A program made the translations under genes and the position numbers. From Ramazzottius varieornatus (taxonomy: Eukaryota > Tardigrada > Eutardigrada > Parachela > Ramazzottiidae), in the NCBI GenBank assembly GCA_001949185.1, contig BDGG01000015.1, forward strand, positions 104,456 through 168,455: a DNA stretch of 64,000 nucleotides, in the 5' to 3' direction. Under the pieces are notes generated by a model that was not told the origin of the DNA, ran no database searches, and worked only from the letters and a program-made list of their open reading frames with translations. Positions within the stretch are counted from its first letter, which is position 1. Every line of letters begins with the position of its first letter. Positions 37,034 to 46,603 of this stretch are shown here, in pieces.

Positions 37034-38540
37034 TGCCTCCAAAGTGAGATTAATGACCAGCGGTCAATGAAAACCCAGGCCGGTGAAAAGGAGTTTTACG
37101 ATGGCGAGTGATTTTGCTGATATTCTGGATTTCATCTTTTTGGTACAAACACATACAGTACACGGCATTTCTCCAGAAATGAAATGTAGCTGTGAGGACA
37201 GATTCCTCTTTCGAACCTATGTCGCATCTGGTTATCATCAGGGCGGTCGGAAAAAATCAAAATGCCCAGAGCCGTTTCTCACTCTACTCCCAAAGACTTG
37301 CTGGTGTTCGAAAGTTCGGAAATTCGAAACTTGGACATTGGTGGGCCAGCTCTTTCCAGACGGCCTTAGTCAATCAGAATCCTGTACTGTCAAACCGAAC
37401 GGTAGCGTTTGGGAACACGAAAAGCTTCGTGTTGTAAGTATTAACAACACCAGATCGTAACCGAAGACTGCTACTGTATTTCCTCCAAAGTTCTGTGCAG
37501 TCGCATGGCAGGCTCATAGATTCACGGTGATCATGGTTCACAGGTCCCGAGGATTATTCATGGGCCAAATATCAATAATAACATAACATAACAAAATACC
37601 AATTTTCAGACCAGATAAACCGAACACGCACAGTAAATTTGCGGAAAAACAAAGTTTGAGAAGTGCTGTTGCACCGATCACGGTGAGTAAATTCCATCGA
37701 ATATAAACGATCAGAGTCTGAAACCACGAAAAATCTGGACTGCTAACGACAAACCTAACATCTATTTATATTCGGCCAGACCCTTCAGAAGGAATCGGTA
37801 GTCCACGTTGTGGAAATTTAACTTATGAGTCTGATGCACATGTTTGCTAGTTCTGGCTGGATGTCTTGGTTAACGGTCCACCGAAGTTTATCAGTTTCCT
37901 GCGTCAGTTTGTCAGTTTCCGGCGGACCTTTCCGGAATGGAAACCTATTTCGCCTTTGACTTGTGAGCTAACCGTATGTCCCAGGCTGGGACACGGGGGG
38001 TCCCGAGGTAGTGTGATTGGCCAGATTTTAGAAACAGTCCCTCACAAGGCCGTCATGGAAACCGGGAACTCCCGGCTTCCATGACGGCCCACGATTTTTT
38101 CCTTATGCGCAGCCTATCAAACCGTAAGAAAGTGAACGCATGTTTTGCCTCCGGCCTGCATCAGTTGGACGTCAAATTTGGATGTCTACCTTACCCTGAG
38201 AACTTCTGAGGTTCGTTTGGATTTCTGGTGAAGTTGTACTTCTGAATAGGGCCCAGCTTTCCACTGGTGTACCACTCGCTAGTGCATCCGTCACTGGACT
38301 TTCACGTACGGAAACTAGATCAGCTGACCGAGTTGTACCGGTGTCTGTGAAGTTTCAGTCTCGCATTTAGTTCAGTGTTTTCAAAAAGACAAAAATGCAT
38401 CCTGCACATATACTAGTGGTGTTGGCATAGGGTATCCCGACCTAATATAGTTTTGATTTAATAAAGGCGAGCTGCCGGAGTTCGAGTATAATCTTCATAT
38501 GATATGCCGCGACTTCGCAGCATCTAAGATGATCTTAATA
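37034..38540. other. No firm gene; a hairpin
   Basis: A 125-codon plus-strand frame at 37083-37460 has eight cysteines but no identified domain or splice support, and an overlapping frame (37192-37437) is equally open. At 38048-38089 there is a near-perfect 42-bp palindrome (GGCCGTCATGGAAACCGGGA against TCCCGGCTTCCATGACGGCC). Confidence 0.4.
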
Positions 38541-39108
38541 TATCAGCTTGTTTCGTCGGGTCATATATTATAGTATTTCTGATCCGTGTGTGAACAGAGC
38601 AAGGGAACTTTCCTCCTTAATCCTAACATCGCTTTGGTGTCACCGAAGCCAGCGAGCTTTCCTCCTTACATGCTCTAATCATTTGATCAAATCTTCTTCA
38701 GATCCAGCAACAGATCAAAATTCTGTCTCTTCTGCATCACGGTGGGGGAACACCTTTCTTTTTCAGCCATGCGGGTATTCTCATACTATCGTGCAATTTC
38801 TATCTAGAGAAACGACACACGGAGCGTTCAAAAGCGCAGAACAGAACCTCGAACAGCAGACAGCCTCACATTTAGTAATGAGCATTGCAAGTATGCAGGT
38901 GGATCGCCGGACTCATGAACCTGCACTATCCGATCAAACCAAGTTGACAATCAATGTATCCCCCCTAAACGCTGATCAATATACGTTGACGTGCAGGTGC
39001 ATGATGCGTTATGATCCAATCCAACAGCGCACTGTGCAGAGTCGCACGCTTTCGCTTGGCGTAAATCAAACCTTATTTCAATCAACCGAAGCCGAAATCG
39101 CATATTAG
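38541..39108 (+). CDS. Hypothetical open frame, about 187 codons
   Basis: One of the longest uninterrupted frames in the window not tied to a recognised transposon. The most protein-like part is near the C-terminus (KLTINVSPLNADQYTLTCRC), whose D..YTL.C spacing faintly recalls the F-strand of an immunoglobulin-type fold. That is weak. There is no ATG near the start of the open stretch, and the flanks are AT-rich (TATAAT/TTAATATA words). It could be an internal exon, a decayed element or chance. No function is assigned. Confidence 0.22.
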
Positions 39109-39630
39109 TTCAATGTGAAGCGCCGTGCGATTTGATCTTAATATAATAAATTCAGCTCTGGATTCCATCTAATTTAGTACCAACAAATATCCTGCCTCGG
39201 TCGAGGCATCCAATAAATTTGAAGATAATATATTAGATGGAAAAAGCATCTGATAAGTTCTGATGTAATATTATATTCATAAATGCCAACATCACTAACA
39301 TATACAGTAGCAGCCTGTCGGATCGGACTGAATTACGCCTCGCTGTATGATATGTCGGTCTCAGACATACTAAGTTAATCAGATTTTCCAAGATATAATC
39401 TTTAGTCCCGAGGCTGGAACTCATTTGCGGATAATATATCAGTCTCGCTGCATGGACTAGAATTGATAAGCGAAAGCTATCCGTCTCCGTCTGTAGGACT
39501 AACCGCGAGGACGCACTCTCCGAATCCGCTAGTTTTCGATTTCCGAACGACGGAAGGGATAATCAGGCACCTTTTTCACTGAAAAGACTAAATCCCTTGA
39601 TTGTGACGAACTAGACGACTTACATACTGT

Positions 39631-39776
39631 ACGAGGAGCCGAACCTAGCCGAACCCGCGGTTAAAACTTTACCCATATACTTCATGCATACGTCACAAGC
39701 CTGAACTGCCTGCGAATCGCTTGTGACGTATGTGGGTGAAGTTTTAACGGTGGGTAAAGTTAGGTTCAGCTCCTCG
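39631..39776. mobile_element. Foldback element, about 146 bp
   Basis: CGAGGAGCCGAACCTAGCC on the left pairs with the inverse (AGGTTCAGCTCCTCG) on the right, and the arms continue with TTAAAACTT and ATACGTCACAAGC. The right arm carries a small deletion and rearrangement. The left end directly follows a TACTGTA word (39626). Confidence 0.65.
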
Positions 39777-40238
39777 CACCTAAAGGGGAGTTTTTCAGTC
39801 GAAAGCGCTGGGAAGCCGAAGAAAACGGTATACGGTACTTGCGATAGTATGTCAAAGATTGACAAAGTGTAATTTAGATCACATACTGTTTTTTTATTGC
39901 AAAGGGTGCGCTTCGCTTTTGGTTTGCAGTATAAGAATTTTCCGTTCAGTTCCGTTAAAAACAATCAGGATTTTTGTCCGCTTGTTTCCGCCCAATTCTG
40001 AAATTTTTGGGAAACACCGGTTTGGTTTCCGGTGTGGCGAACGGTTTGGACCTCTGCCACACCTCTTGAGCTGTGCCATCTTTTCGAGTCAGAGTGAAAC
40101 CAATCGTCAATGAACTGCAAAAACAAGTGCTGCCGCCAACTCGGATGTGCTAAAACTTCAAACGTGATGTTTCCATGAAAGTAGACAATGCTGGCATCCG
40201 AAACCGGTGCGAACGGCGAATATGGTCACATACGATTT
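39777..40238. other. No gene recognised
   Basis: About 460 bases between two transposable elements. There are repeated words around TTTCCG/CGGAAA and a small pair of GGTTTGGTTTCCGGTG-like words. No coding exon is seen. Confidence 0.4.
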
Positions 40239-40963
40239 GCAGCCCGAATCTTTTGATTCCCAACGACCCGTTTTCGACATGAAGTTATGAATAATATCGA
40301 AGGGCACCACTTGGTGAGTTTGCTGTACCTCGCCGTGTCTCAAAGTCTCACAAAACTGTTCCCCCTTTTGGCAAGGTTTTCCCGCAAATTCCGCGGGATG
40401 ATTACGAGCTGAGATGACACACACACGGGGTTTTGCGTCCGGACAGATGGATACGCATGCTAACGCTTTATGACGTCACCAATTCTTTTTCATTCAAAAT
40501 TTCGAGCCCCTTCAGATTTTTCTGACGTAGCCACTTGACCACTGGTCAAACGACCAAATGAACCCAGTACAGTTCGGTCGATCGAAGTCCCTACCAAATT
40601 TTTGGATTTCAGTTTAGGGTCCGCCATACATTCACCATACTGCATGCCAAGCTAAGTGCCAAAATTAAATAACACATGCATCACACCGTGCTTTAACTAG
40701 GGTAATCAAGTAATCAAGTCGCTGACAACCGTCTTTGTGAGGACGGCGAGCTGTGCGGTTAACTTTGAATGATTATCGCGTATTAGAAGTCCGAAAATTT
40801 GGTACGGATTTTGAACGACCGGACTGTACTGTGTTCCTCGACGTCTGTTACACCAGACTGCATTAGCAGTTTAACTTTACCCTTGGGGTCCCAGAACTCT
40901 AAGTCGATTCTGAACAATTTGGCTGCAGGGCGTTGGGCTTCAAATTGGGCCGCCGATACCCAA
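40239..40963 (-). mobile_element. Copy B of the GGGTATCGGCGGCC TIR family (inverted, one end lost)
   Basis: The reverse complement of this stretch matches copy A (20611-21335) almost base for base for about 725 bp. The right end keeps the terminal GGGCCGCCGATACCC. On the left the match stops about 20 bases short of the other terminus, so that TIR is missing. The spared similarity implies recent movement or a recent duplication. Confidence 0.85.
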
Positions 40964-40999
40964 ATATTGGGTCAGTCTTAGTCTTCAATATACGAGCAG

Positions 41000-41185
41000 G
41001 AGCTCTGACTCAGTATCGAAAGGTTAGCCATCTAGCTACGAGGTACAGGACATAATTCGGGTAATGCGGAAAGTTTATGCTTTCTTATTAGTGCTTGGTT
41101 GATATTTTATCGTAAACTTGTTGATACAACTTCAGGCTTTTTTACATCGGGCAGACCCGTCTCTCTCTCAGGACCGATTCTTCTA
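41000..41185 (-). repeat. Dispersed repeat, inverted match of 33695-33873
   Basis: The reverse complement shares long near-identical runs with 33695-33873, including GAAGTTGTATCAACAAGTTT and CTGTACCTCGTAGCTAGATG. It lies only about 40 bases from copy B. A shorter relative is at 34750-34895. It has no coding potential. Confidence 0.75.
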
Positions 41186-41539
41186 ACCTGCAACATTTCA
41201 TCGTTCCTAAACCTGTTTGGATCTGGAGGAGGGAGATCGGTGTACCGCTGGGAACAATAAGTACGTGACCAGATGCAACAGAAGCTCAGAAAGAATATGC
41301 CCGAATTACGTTCTCTGCCTCGTAGCCGATAATCTACTCCGAATAATCATATCTCACCTCTTTTCTATCCCTTGTTCACAGCGGCTCTGGATGCCAGTAT
41401 TGTTCATGCCCGCTCCGACTTTGGAAATATCGTGAGTGATCTTTTAGCACAGCTGGCATAGGGGTCGGCACTTATTCCTGTGGTTCATTGTCGTCTGGAT
41501 TCGCACTGACTCGAAAAGATAGTGCACTTTGAAAAGATA

Positions 41540-41694
41540 TACTGTAGTGGTACCAAATTATCACGCACTCAACCGGGTACAGTAAACGATGCCCGGGTGA
41601 GGGTCATCGACGCTACAGTGATAACATCTAATCAATCGGGCAACCATGGCTCATCACGTGGTTGAGTGCGCGATAATTTGGTAGCACTACAGTA
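41540..41694. mobile_element. Miniature element, TA/CTGTAGTGG ends
   Basis: The left arm starts ACTGTAGTGGTACCAAATTA and the right arm is its inverse, ending TTTGGTAGCACTACAGT. TA flanks both ends. The TIRs are 34 bases and the total is about 153 bp. The end sequence CTGTA matches that of the pogo element at 1286. Confidence 0.8.
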
Positions 41695-41729
41695 CTGTAA
41701 TTGGACACTAATTGTGTCCAATTACAGTA
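41693..41729. repeat. 37-bp perfect palindrome with TACTGTA ends
   Basis: TACTGTAATTGGACAC (41693-41708), a 5-base loop, then the exact inverse ending TTACAGTA. It begins inside the TA target site of the previous element, so it looks like a second, extremely short TA-flanked unit. Confidence 0.85.
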
Positions 41730-42203
41730 TAACGACCCGGAAATTCTTCCGTACCGGAACCTTACCATGCGACTCTTAAAATTTGTCGCCCCTCTAGTTT
41801 TTTAGATCGACCACTGGTTGGAGCGATGCCTCACCATTGACTGCTCATGAAAAAGCTGTTGCCTTCACTTGGCCGAGACCTTTCATTTGTTCAGGGATTC
41901 CATGACGTCCAGCAAGCTTTGCTTCTACTAGTAGTGGTCATCACGTTCGATTTTTTAACTCGAATTATGTAAAAGCTAACGTCATCTTACCATGCGCGTG
42001 GTAAGTTGGAACTCTGTTACTATGAATGGACAAGACGGTAAGCAACATAAGCATCCTATCAGCTGCTTATTTTGCTTTTCTGACAGCCGAGAGCGCACGC
42101 GCACGTCAAGCTATTATAGCATCTGACATCAGCTTACTAAAGTAAACTAAGTCAGATAGTCAAGCGCAGGTCCCACATGGATAGTTGTCTGTAGATACTG
42201 TAG
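41730..42203. other. No gene recognised
   Basis: About 470 bases of unique-looking DNA with no exon or repeat that I could support. Confidence 0.4.
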
Positions 42204-43062
42204 ATATTATACATTGGTGCACGGCCTGCCACGGTCTTTCTACGTGCACTGCCTGCCACACTGCCCTTAACTTCGGGCACTACCTTAGGCACTGTCTTTA
42301 AACTTGGTGCGCGGCTTCGACATAGATTTTATGATACGTGCGCTGCTTTTGACACGGTTCTTCACCTGCGGGCACTGCTTTTGAGAAGTTCTTGTTTCCA
42401 CCCCTGGTTGAATTCCGTTTATTTTCTCGACCAGGTGTGAACAACAAAGTTCGAGTTAAAAGTACGCCCAACAGTGGACAGCGTAACCATGGATAATCTG
42501 AAAATAACTACTGAGAACCGTCTTTTGAATAACGAAGAAAAAATTCAAGAACAACAAGAAGTTATTTTCATGAATGTCTCGAAGCGCATTGGCAGAGCAT
42601 TTCCGACAGCTCCATTTCAACGAACCAAGAAGTCGGAGAAGCCCGACACGGAAGTGTTCGAAAGACATCGGAGCAAATAAAGTTCGTTGCACCAAAATGG
42701 TGGCATTTGCCAGCCTTAAAGGGAGCAACGCAACGGAAAACTTGTGGAACGAAGACCTAGCTTCTGACAGTCTTTTGAATCGATAATAATCGATCTGTAA
42801 CCCTTGAATACTAAAAGACCTAATAAATGTCGCTCCGAAACCCCTCAACATGTCAGCTCTGAAGGCCGTCTCCAAGTCGTGCACATAGTGAAAAGTTCGT
42901 GTCAAAAGTAGTGCACGAAGTTAAAAGCGGTGTAACAGGTCGTGCATGGAGTGAAAGGGCAGTATCAAAGGTAGTGCACGGAGTGAAAGCGTAGTGTACC
43001 AGATCTTGCAACCAGAATAAGGAGTGGCAGGCCGTGCACGTAGCCTCGACCAATATTATATC
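42204..43062. mobile_element. Foldback element with inverted arrays of about 30-bp units
   Basis: The left arm (42204-about 42390) holds several imperfect tandem units of 28-35 bases built on GTGCACKGCCTGCCAC and GTGCRCTGCTTTTGACAC. The right arm (about 42875-43062) holds the same units in the opposite orientation (GTGTCAAAAGTAGTGCAC, GTGGCAGGCCGTGCAC). The outer ends also pair (GATATTATACATTGG with CCAATATTATATC). The centre carries a short open frame. Inverted arrays of short repeats flanking a small centre are typical of Foldback-type elements. The assignment is inference from structure. Confidence 0.7.
42474..42680 (+). CDS. Small open frame inside the foldback element
   Basis: Sixty-eight codons from ATG: hydrophilic, Glu/Lys/Gln-rich in the first half (NNEEKIQEQQEVIFMNVSKR, possibly coiled), with a basic tail. 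The stop overlaps an AATAAA at 42676-42681. On the other strand a 149-codon frame (42456-42905) covers the same DNA, but its composition (Phe, Leu, Cys, His) looks like a shadow, and it runs into the repeat arm. No domain is recognised. Whether any product is made is unknown. Confidence 0.25.
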   Translation: MDSVTMDNLKITTENRLLNNEEKIQEQQEVIFMNVSKRIGRAFPTAPFQRTKKSEKPDTEVFERHRSK

Positions 43063-43083
43063 CGACATGCGACCAACGTTTAG

Positions 43084-45801
43084 TTACCGTACATTCTTGC
43101 TGCGGTAGATCGATTTCTTGCGCCATCCAATGTTTTCTTCACTGTCCTCGATGTTTTTCCTGTACTGACCTCTCCATCTAAAAGGTTGCGGAGGGAAAGA
43201 CATATGGTGGTATTGAAACATTGTCGGATACTCTTCCATATATCCGTTCGCTTTGAAGGTTTCTGTGGGCCACACTTGTTTCTTCAACCAGCAATTTCTG
43301 TCGGTAGTCTTGTACATATCCGTGGCGTCGCCGTTGAACGAGCAGAAAGGTGCTTTAAATTGTTTTAATGGGGGGTATGTATGCTCGTTGTGTTGTCCGT
43401 AGATACCCGAACGCGGATTGTAGTTATGAAAGCTTGCCGATGATAAATCCAGGAAAAAATGCTGCAAAGACGGCTGAAACTTATCAGCAGTACAAAAGGG
43501 GGTTATAAATAAGGATTAACAGCTTGAGCACCGGGTGGCAAACTCACTTTCCCGGCGCACACTAATATGTACGTGGCGAGATCCCAGGTAAGCTTTTCCT
43601 CCCCGGTTTTTCGCCGTTTCAAGCTGGTAGGTGGCGCACTGTACGTCATATTCCCAAATTTCGGCCAATCGAGAACGTGTTGATTGGGCCTATCTGGCGA
43701 CGCTCCCTAGCTTCGACTAAAGGCGAAAGTGAACTTTCCCATTTGGTATTCTGAAAGCCCGAAATCGCGTGGTGCTCAAGGTGTTAAGCAGTGAGCCTAT
43801 CGTGATTCAATCACTACTAAATCTCCACCAAAACCGAAGTGTAATAAACTAAACTTCTACAATCTGTTCGCTTCGCATTCGGCTCGCTCGCATCTTATCA
43901 CCACGTAGGAAAGCACAAACAGGTAGCGCAGAAGAATGGCAACGTAAATAGCGAAGTCTTTGGTCAGTTCGGACTGATTAGATCTCCGCGGCTCGTTCGA
44001 AACCAAGTTGACTCACGACGGAATCTTTTAGGTAGCTATGCGCCCTTAATTTCTACTTAGGTTGTGCGTACAGGGAGGGGAGCCAAACTTTTCTAACGGG
44101 CATACTCGACTAAGTCAGATTCTGGATTCAGACCACAGCCAGCTGGCGGCTAAGCAGAAGTTAGCTACCTCAGGTTATAGAAGATACTCTTTTTTATCGT
44201 TCCGCCGGGTCGGTTTGACTATCGGGAAGTCGGGATAGGCATAATCCCCTTGTGAGACGATGACTAGAAATATGCGTTTTGTTGGCTTTCGATCGGCTTT
44301 CCAGCTAGGCAGTGCGAGTCTTAATACATGTTAATATGGCAAAATGTTAGCTCGATTAGGGAAATGAGTACAGACGTTTCGGGTATTCTTCGTCCTGGAT
44401 GAACGTTAGGCCAATAGATGCTGGCCATCGATTGGCCTGGGCGTAGGTAATATGACATAACTTACGTGGTTGGTTACTTCACGGAAGCCCATCTTATCTC
44501 GTACCATTTGGTCCCACTCATCATTTTCGCAAGTTCCTTGACTGTCTTGCCAGTCTTCGAGATGATAATAGAGCATATGAGCGCTGCGATCCCGACACAC
44601 CGTGTATGCGTCCACCGCGTCGGTCGGTCCTCCGCCTCCCCATTCGAAATAATAGCAGTTGTTTTCTCCACATGTTGTTCTGAGATGAAACCCCGGTGGG
44701 CACTGTAGTATCTCTCTTCGACCTGAAAAGCTGGTGCAATGAATTTTTGTTAGCGATCTCTTTCATCTTGTTGGATAGACCGATGTTCGGGTTATGTTCT
44801 GGCCGTTTAGGATTTCCCCTAAACCTGTCACGTGACGAGACATACGCAGCCAAAACAGAGCCTCTTTCCCTTGTAGGAAACCACCGGTGCTCATCGCTTT
44901 ATTGATTGAAAAGTCGACCGGATTGTCACGTGACCAGAAAGTTTAAGGTATCTCCTACAGAATACTTTTCGAATCACGAAAATTTGCTGACGGGCTCACG
45001 AGCTACAGCGCGAGGCAAGCTTAGCGCATTTTAGACCGGGTCAACTTCTAAACTGGTTTTTCTTGGTCTAGAATTCCGTTTGTAACCTTCTAAAAATAAC
45101 TGGTCAGGAATCCGCCCAGTGGAAGTCGAAATCGGCGTGAAACCAACCATGGTGAACAGTGGAAACTGCAATCAACTTTCGTAGTTTTCGGAGTCCAGTT
45201 CCAAAAGTCATTTCTCGTTTTGCCGGTGACGGCCTGCGGTGACCTTATTCAAAATAGATAGAACAAGGACCTGGCCACATGAAAAACGGTTGAAAGCTCG
45301 AGTCTACCGCTTGAGACAAGAGCAACGATCTTTGCTGCAAAGAGCGATCTCCCGGCAAAATGGCCAAGTTCAACAGTTTTAATTCCCTTGCTAAGTTTGC
45401 TAGGCTATTTCATGATAGTTTTTGGTTTTGAATTAAACGGTAGACAGCCTCATGTGAATCATGCTCAAGCTGGGGCTTTATAACCGGATACGGCGTTCTA
45501 AAAGTAAAGCTTTACTCATGAGAGGGTATCTATCCCACCGAAAGTCATGTCGACCAACTTTCCCAGACTATTCATCATCCGATGTGAATCTGCCTTATCT
45601 CGGTAGAAACAACTTGAAAAGTTCTTTGAAATAAGGGAAGGAGTGAACGATGACACGTCCAATGACTCCCATAAGTATTCGGGCACCCCCATCTTTGCTG
45701 GAAAATTCACATCTCCCTTCTCTCCCAACCGATTGTCATATTTCAAGTTGTGCAGCCAAGATAAGTGATTCCTCTTCCGGGTCACGTGACTTTTCTTTGG
45801 C
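43084..45801 (-). CDS. G2: member of the uncharacterised paralogous family (3' part)
   Basis: Exons in minus-strand order: 45801-45539 (phase 2 to 1), 44722-44466 (phase 1 to 0), 43461-43084 (phase 0 to stop TAA). The first contains KYDNRLGEKGDVNFPAKMG, which aligns with the G1 exon at 16428-16036. If its donor (TTTCG/GTGGGA) is not used, the frame instead stops at 45516. The second has CPPGF, CGENNCYYFEW and AYTVCRDRSAHML, a cysteine/aromatic pattern loosely like the first half of a C-type lectin domain, and has the same phases as the G1 exon 14971-14742. The last is Tyr/Pro/Trp-rich and basic, with FKAPFCSFNGDATDMYK. The 5' part is missing; to the right lies an inverted duplication around an assembly gap. 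A TTAA-flanked miniature element sits in the last intron, about 55 bp from the final acceptor. The function is unknown. Confidence 0.55.
43516..43787. mobile_element. piggyBac-like miniature element, copy 1
   Basis: A 272-bp unit bounded by TTAA at both ends. The ends are inverted: TTAACAGCTTGAGCACC on the left, GGTGCTCAAGGTGTTAA on the right. TTAA targets are the mark of piggyBac transposition; no transposase is present. It lies in the last intron of G2. Its ends and subterminal blocks (TTTCCCGGCGCACACT, GAAATCGCG) match copy 2 at 51606-52145. Confidence 0.75.
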
Positions 45802-46185
45802 CTAATCAGCAAATCAACCGGCAGTAATCAGCCGAGAACCATTGAAATTTAGCTTGTTTTTGGTGCTCGGCTNNNNNNNNNNNNNNNNNNNNNNNNNNNN
45901 NNNNNNNNNNNNNNNNNNNNNNTGCCGGTCTTTCTGCTGGTCAGGATATTGTCCTATCTGTCGAAGTGAAGCAGTAGCCGAGCACCAAAAACAAGCTAAA
46001 TTTCAAGGGTTCTCGGCTGATTACTGCCGGTTGATTTGTTGATTAGGCCAAAGAAAAGTCACGTGACCCGAAAGAGGAATCACTTATCTTGGCTGCACAA
46101 CTTGAAATATGACAATCGGTTGGGAGAGAAGGGAGATATGTATTTTCCAGCAAAGATGGGGGTGCCCGAATACTTATGGGAGTCA
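45664..46185. repeat. Inverted duplication of a G2 exon around an assembly gap
   Basis: The left arm 45664-45872 and right arm 45976-46185 are inverted copies of about 210 bases with only a handful of differences. The arms contain the splice acceptor and first half of the G2 exon at 45801, so this part of the exon exists twice, head to head. The middle (45873-45975) is 50 Ns plus 53 bases. Similarity stops sharply after GAGTCA in the coding region. Confidence 0.9.
45873..45922. other. Assembly gap (50 N)
   Basis: Exactly 50 undetermined bases, sitting at the centre of the inverted duplication, where sequencing and assembly are expected to fail. The true length is unknown. Confidence 0.99.
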
Positions 46186-46217
46186 ATGTAAGTTGAGTTT
46201 TTCCATAGCGCCTTGAT

Positions 46218-46241
46218 CAAGTGGTAGTCACTTGGCCGCCC
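46218..46241. repeat. Solo terminal repeat of the CTGAGGGGGCCAAGTG element type
   Basis: CAAGTGGTAGTCACTTGGCC matches the right terminus of the element at 54084-54307, with no partner arm nearby. Probably the remnant of a deleted copy. Confidence 0.5.
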
Positions 46242-46275
46242 TAGGCTGTTTAAGGAAGCAAAGAAATACTATGTT

Positions 46276-46603
46276 GTAAAGTACTAATTCGGTTCACCGG
46301 GCGGGACCAAACCGAAACCAGGCGGAAATTCCGCTTTGTTCCGCTCAAGATTTGGAATGAATGTTTCCGCCTGGTTCGGTTTAGTCTGTCAGATTTCTGT
46401 TTCAAATAGGTTTCCGCTTGAGCAAAACCAGCAGACTTCCGGAGAATATTCCGCTGGTTTCCGCTTGGTTATCCTCAAAAATATGTCCGCCTGGTTCCGC
46501 TCAAAAATTTCTGCTTCTTCAAACCGCTCGCTTTGGTTTGATTTTAAGATTTTTCGAAAACATGGTTATGGTTCGGAAAAATTTGAGCGGATTAGTACTT
46601 TAC
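46276..46603. mobile_element. TIR element with repeated TCCGCCTGGTTCCGCT words
   Basis: The ends are GTAAAGTACTAATTCGG and its inverse CGGATTAGTACTTTAC. The 328-bp interior holds several imperfect direct copies of TTCCGCCTGGTTCCGCTCAA and one inverted copy. No transposase is seen. Confidence 0.6.

Noticed and set aside
42456-42905. 149-codon minus-strand frame
   Set aside because: It extends into the repeat arm of the foldback element and its composition mirrors the plus-strand frame; no motif supports it.
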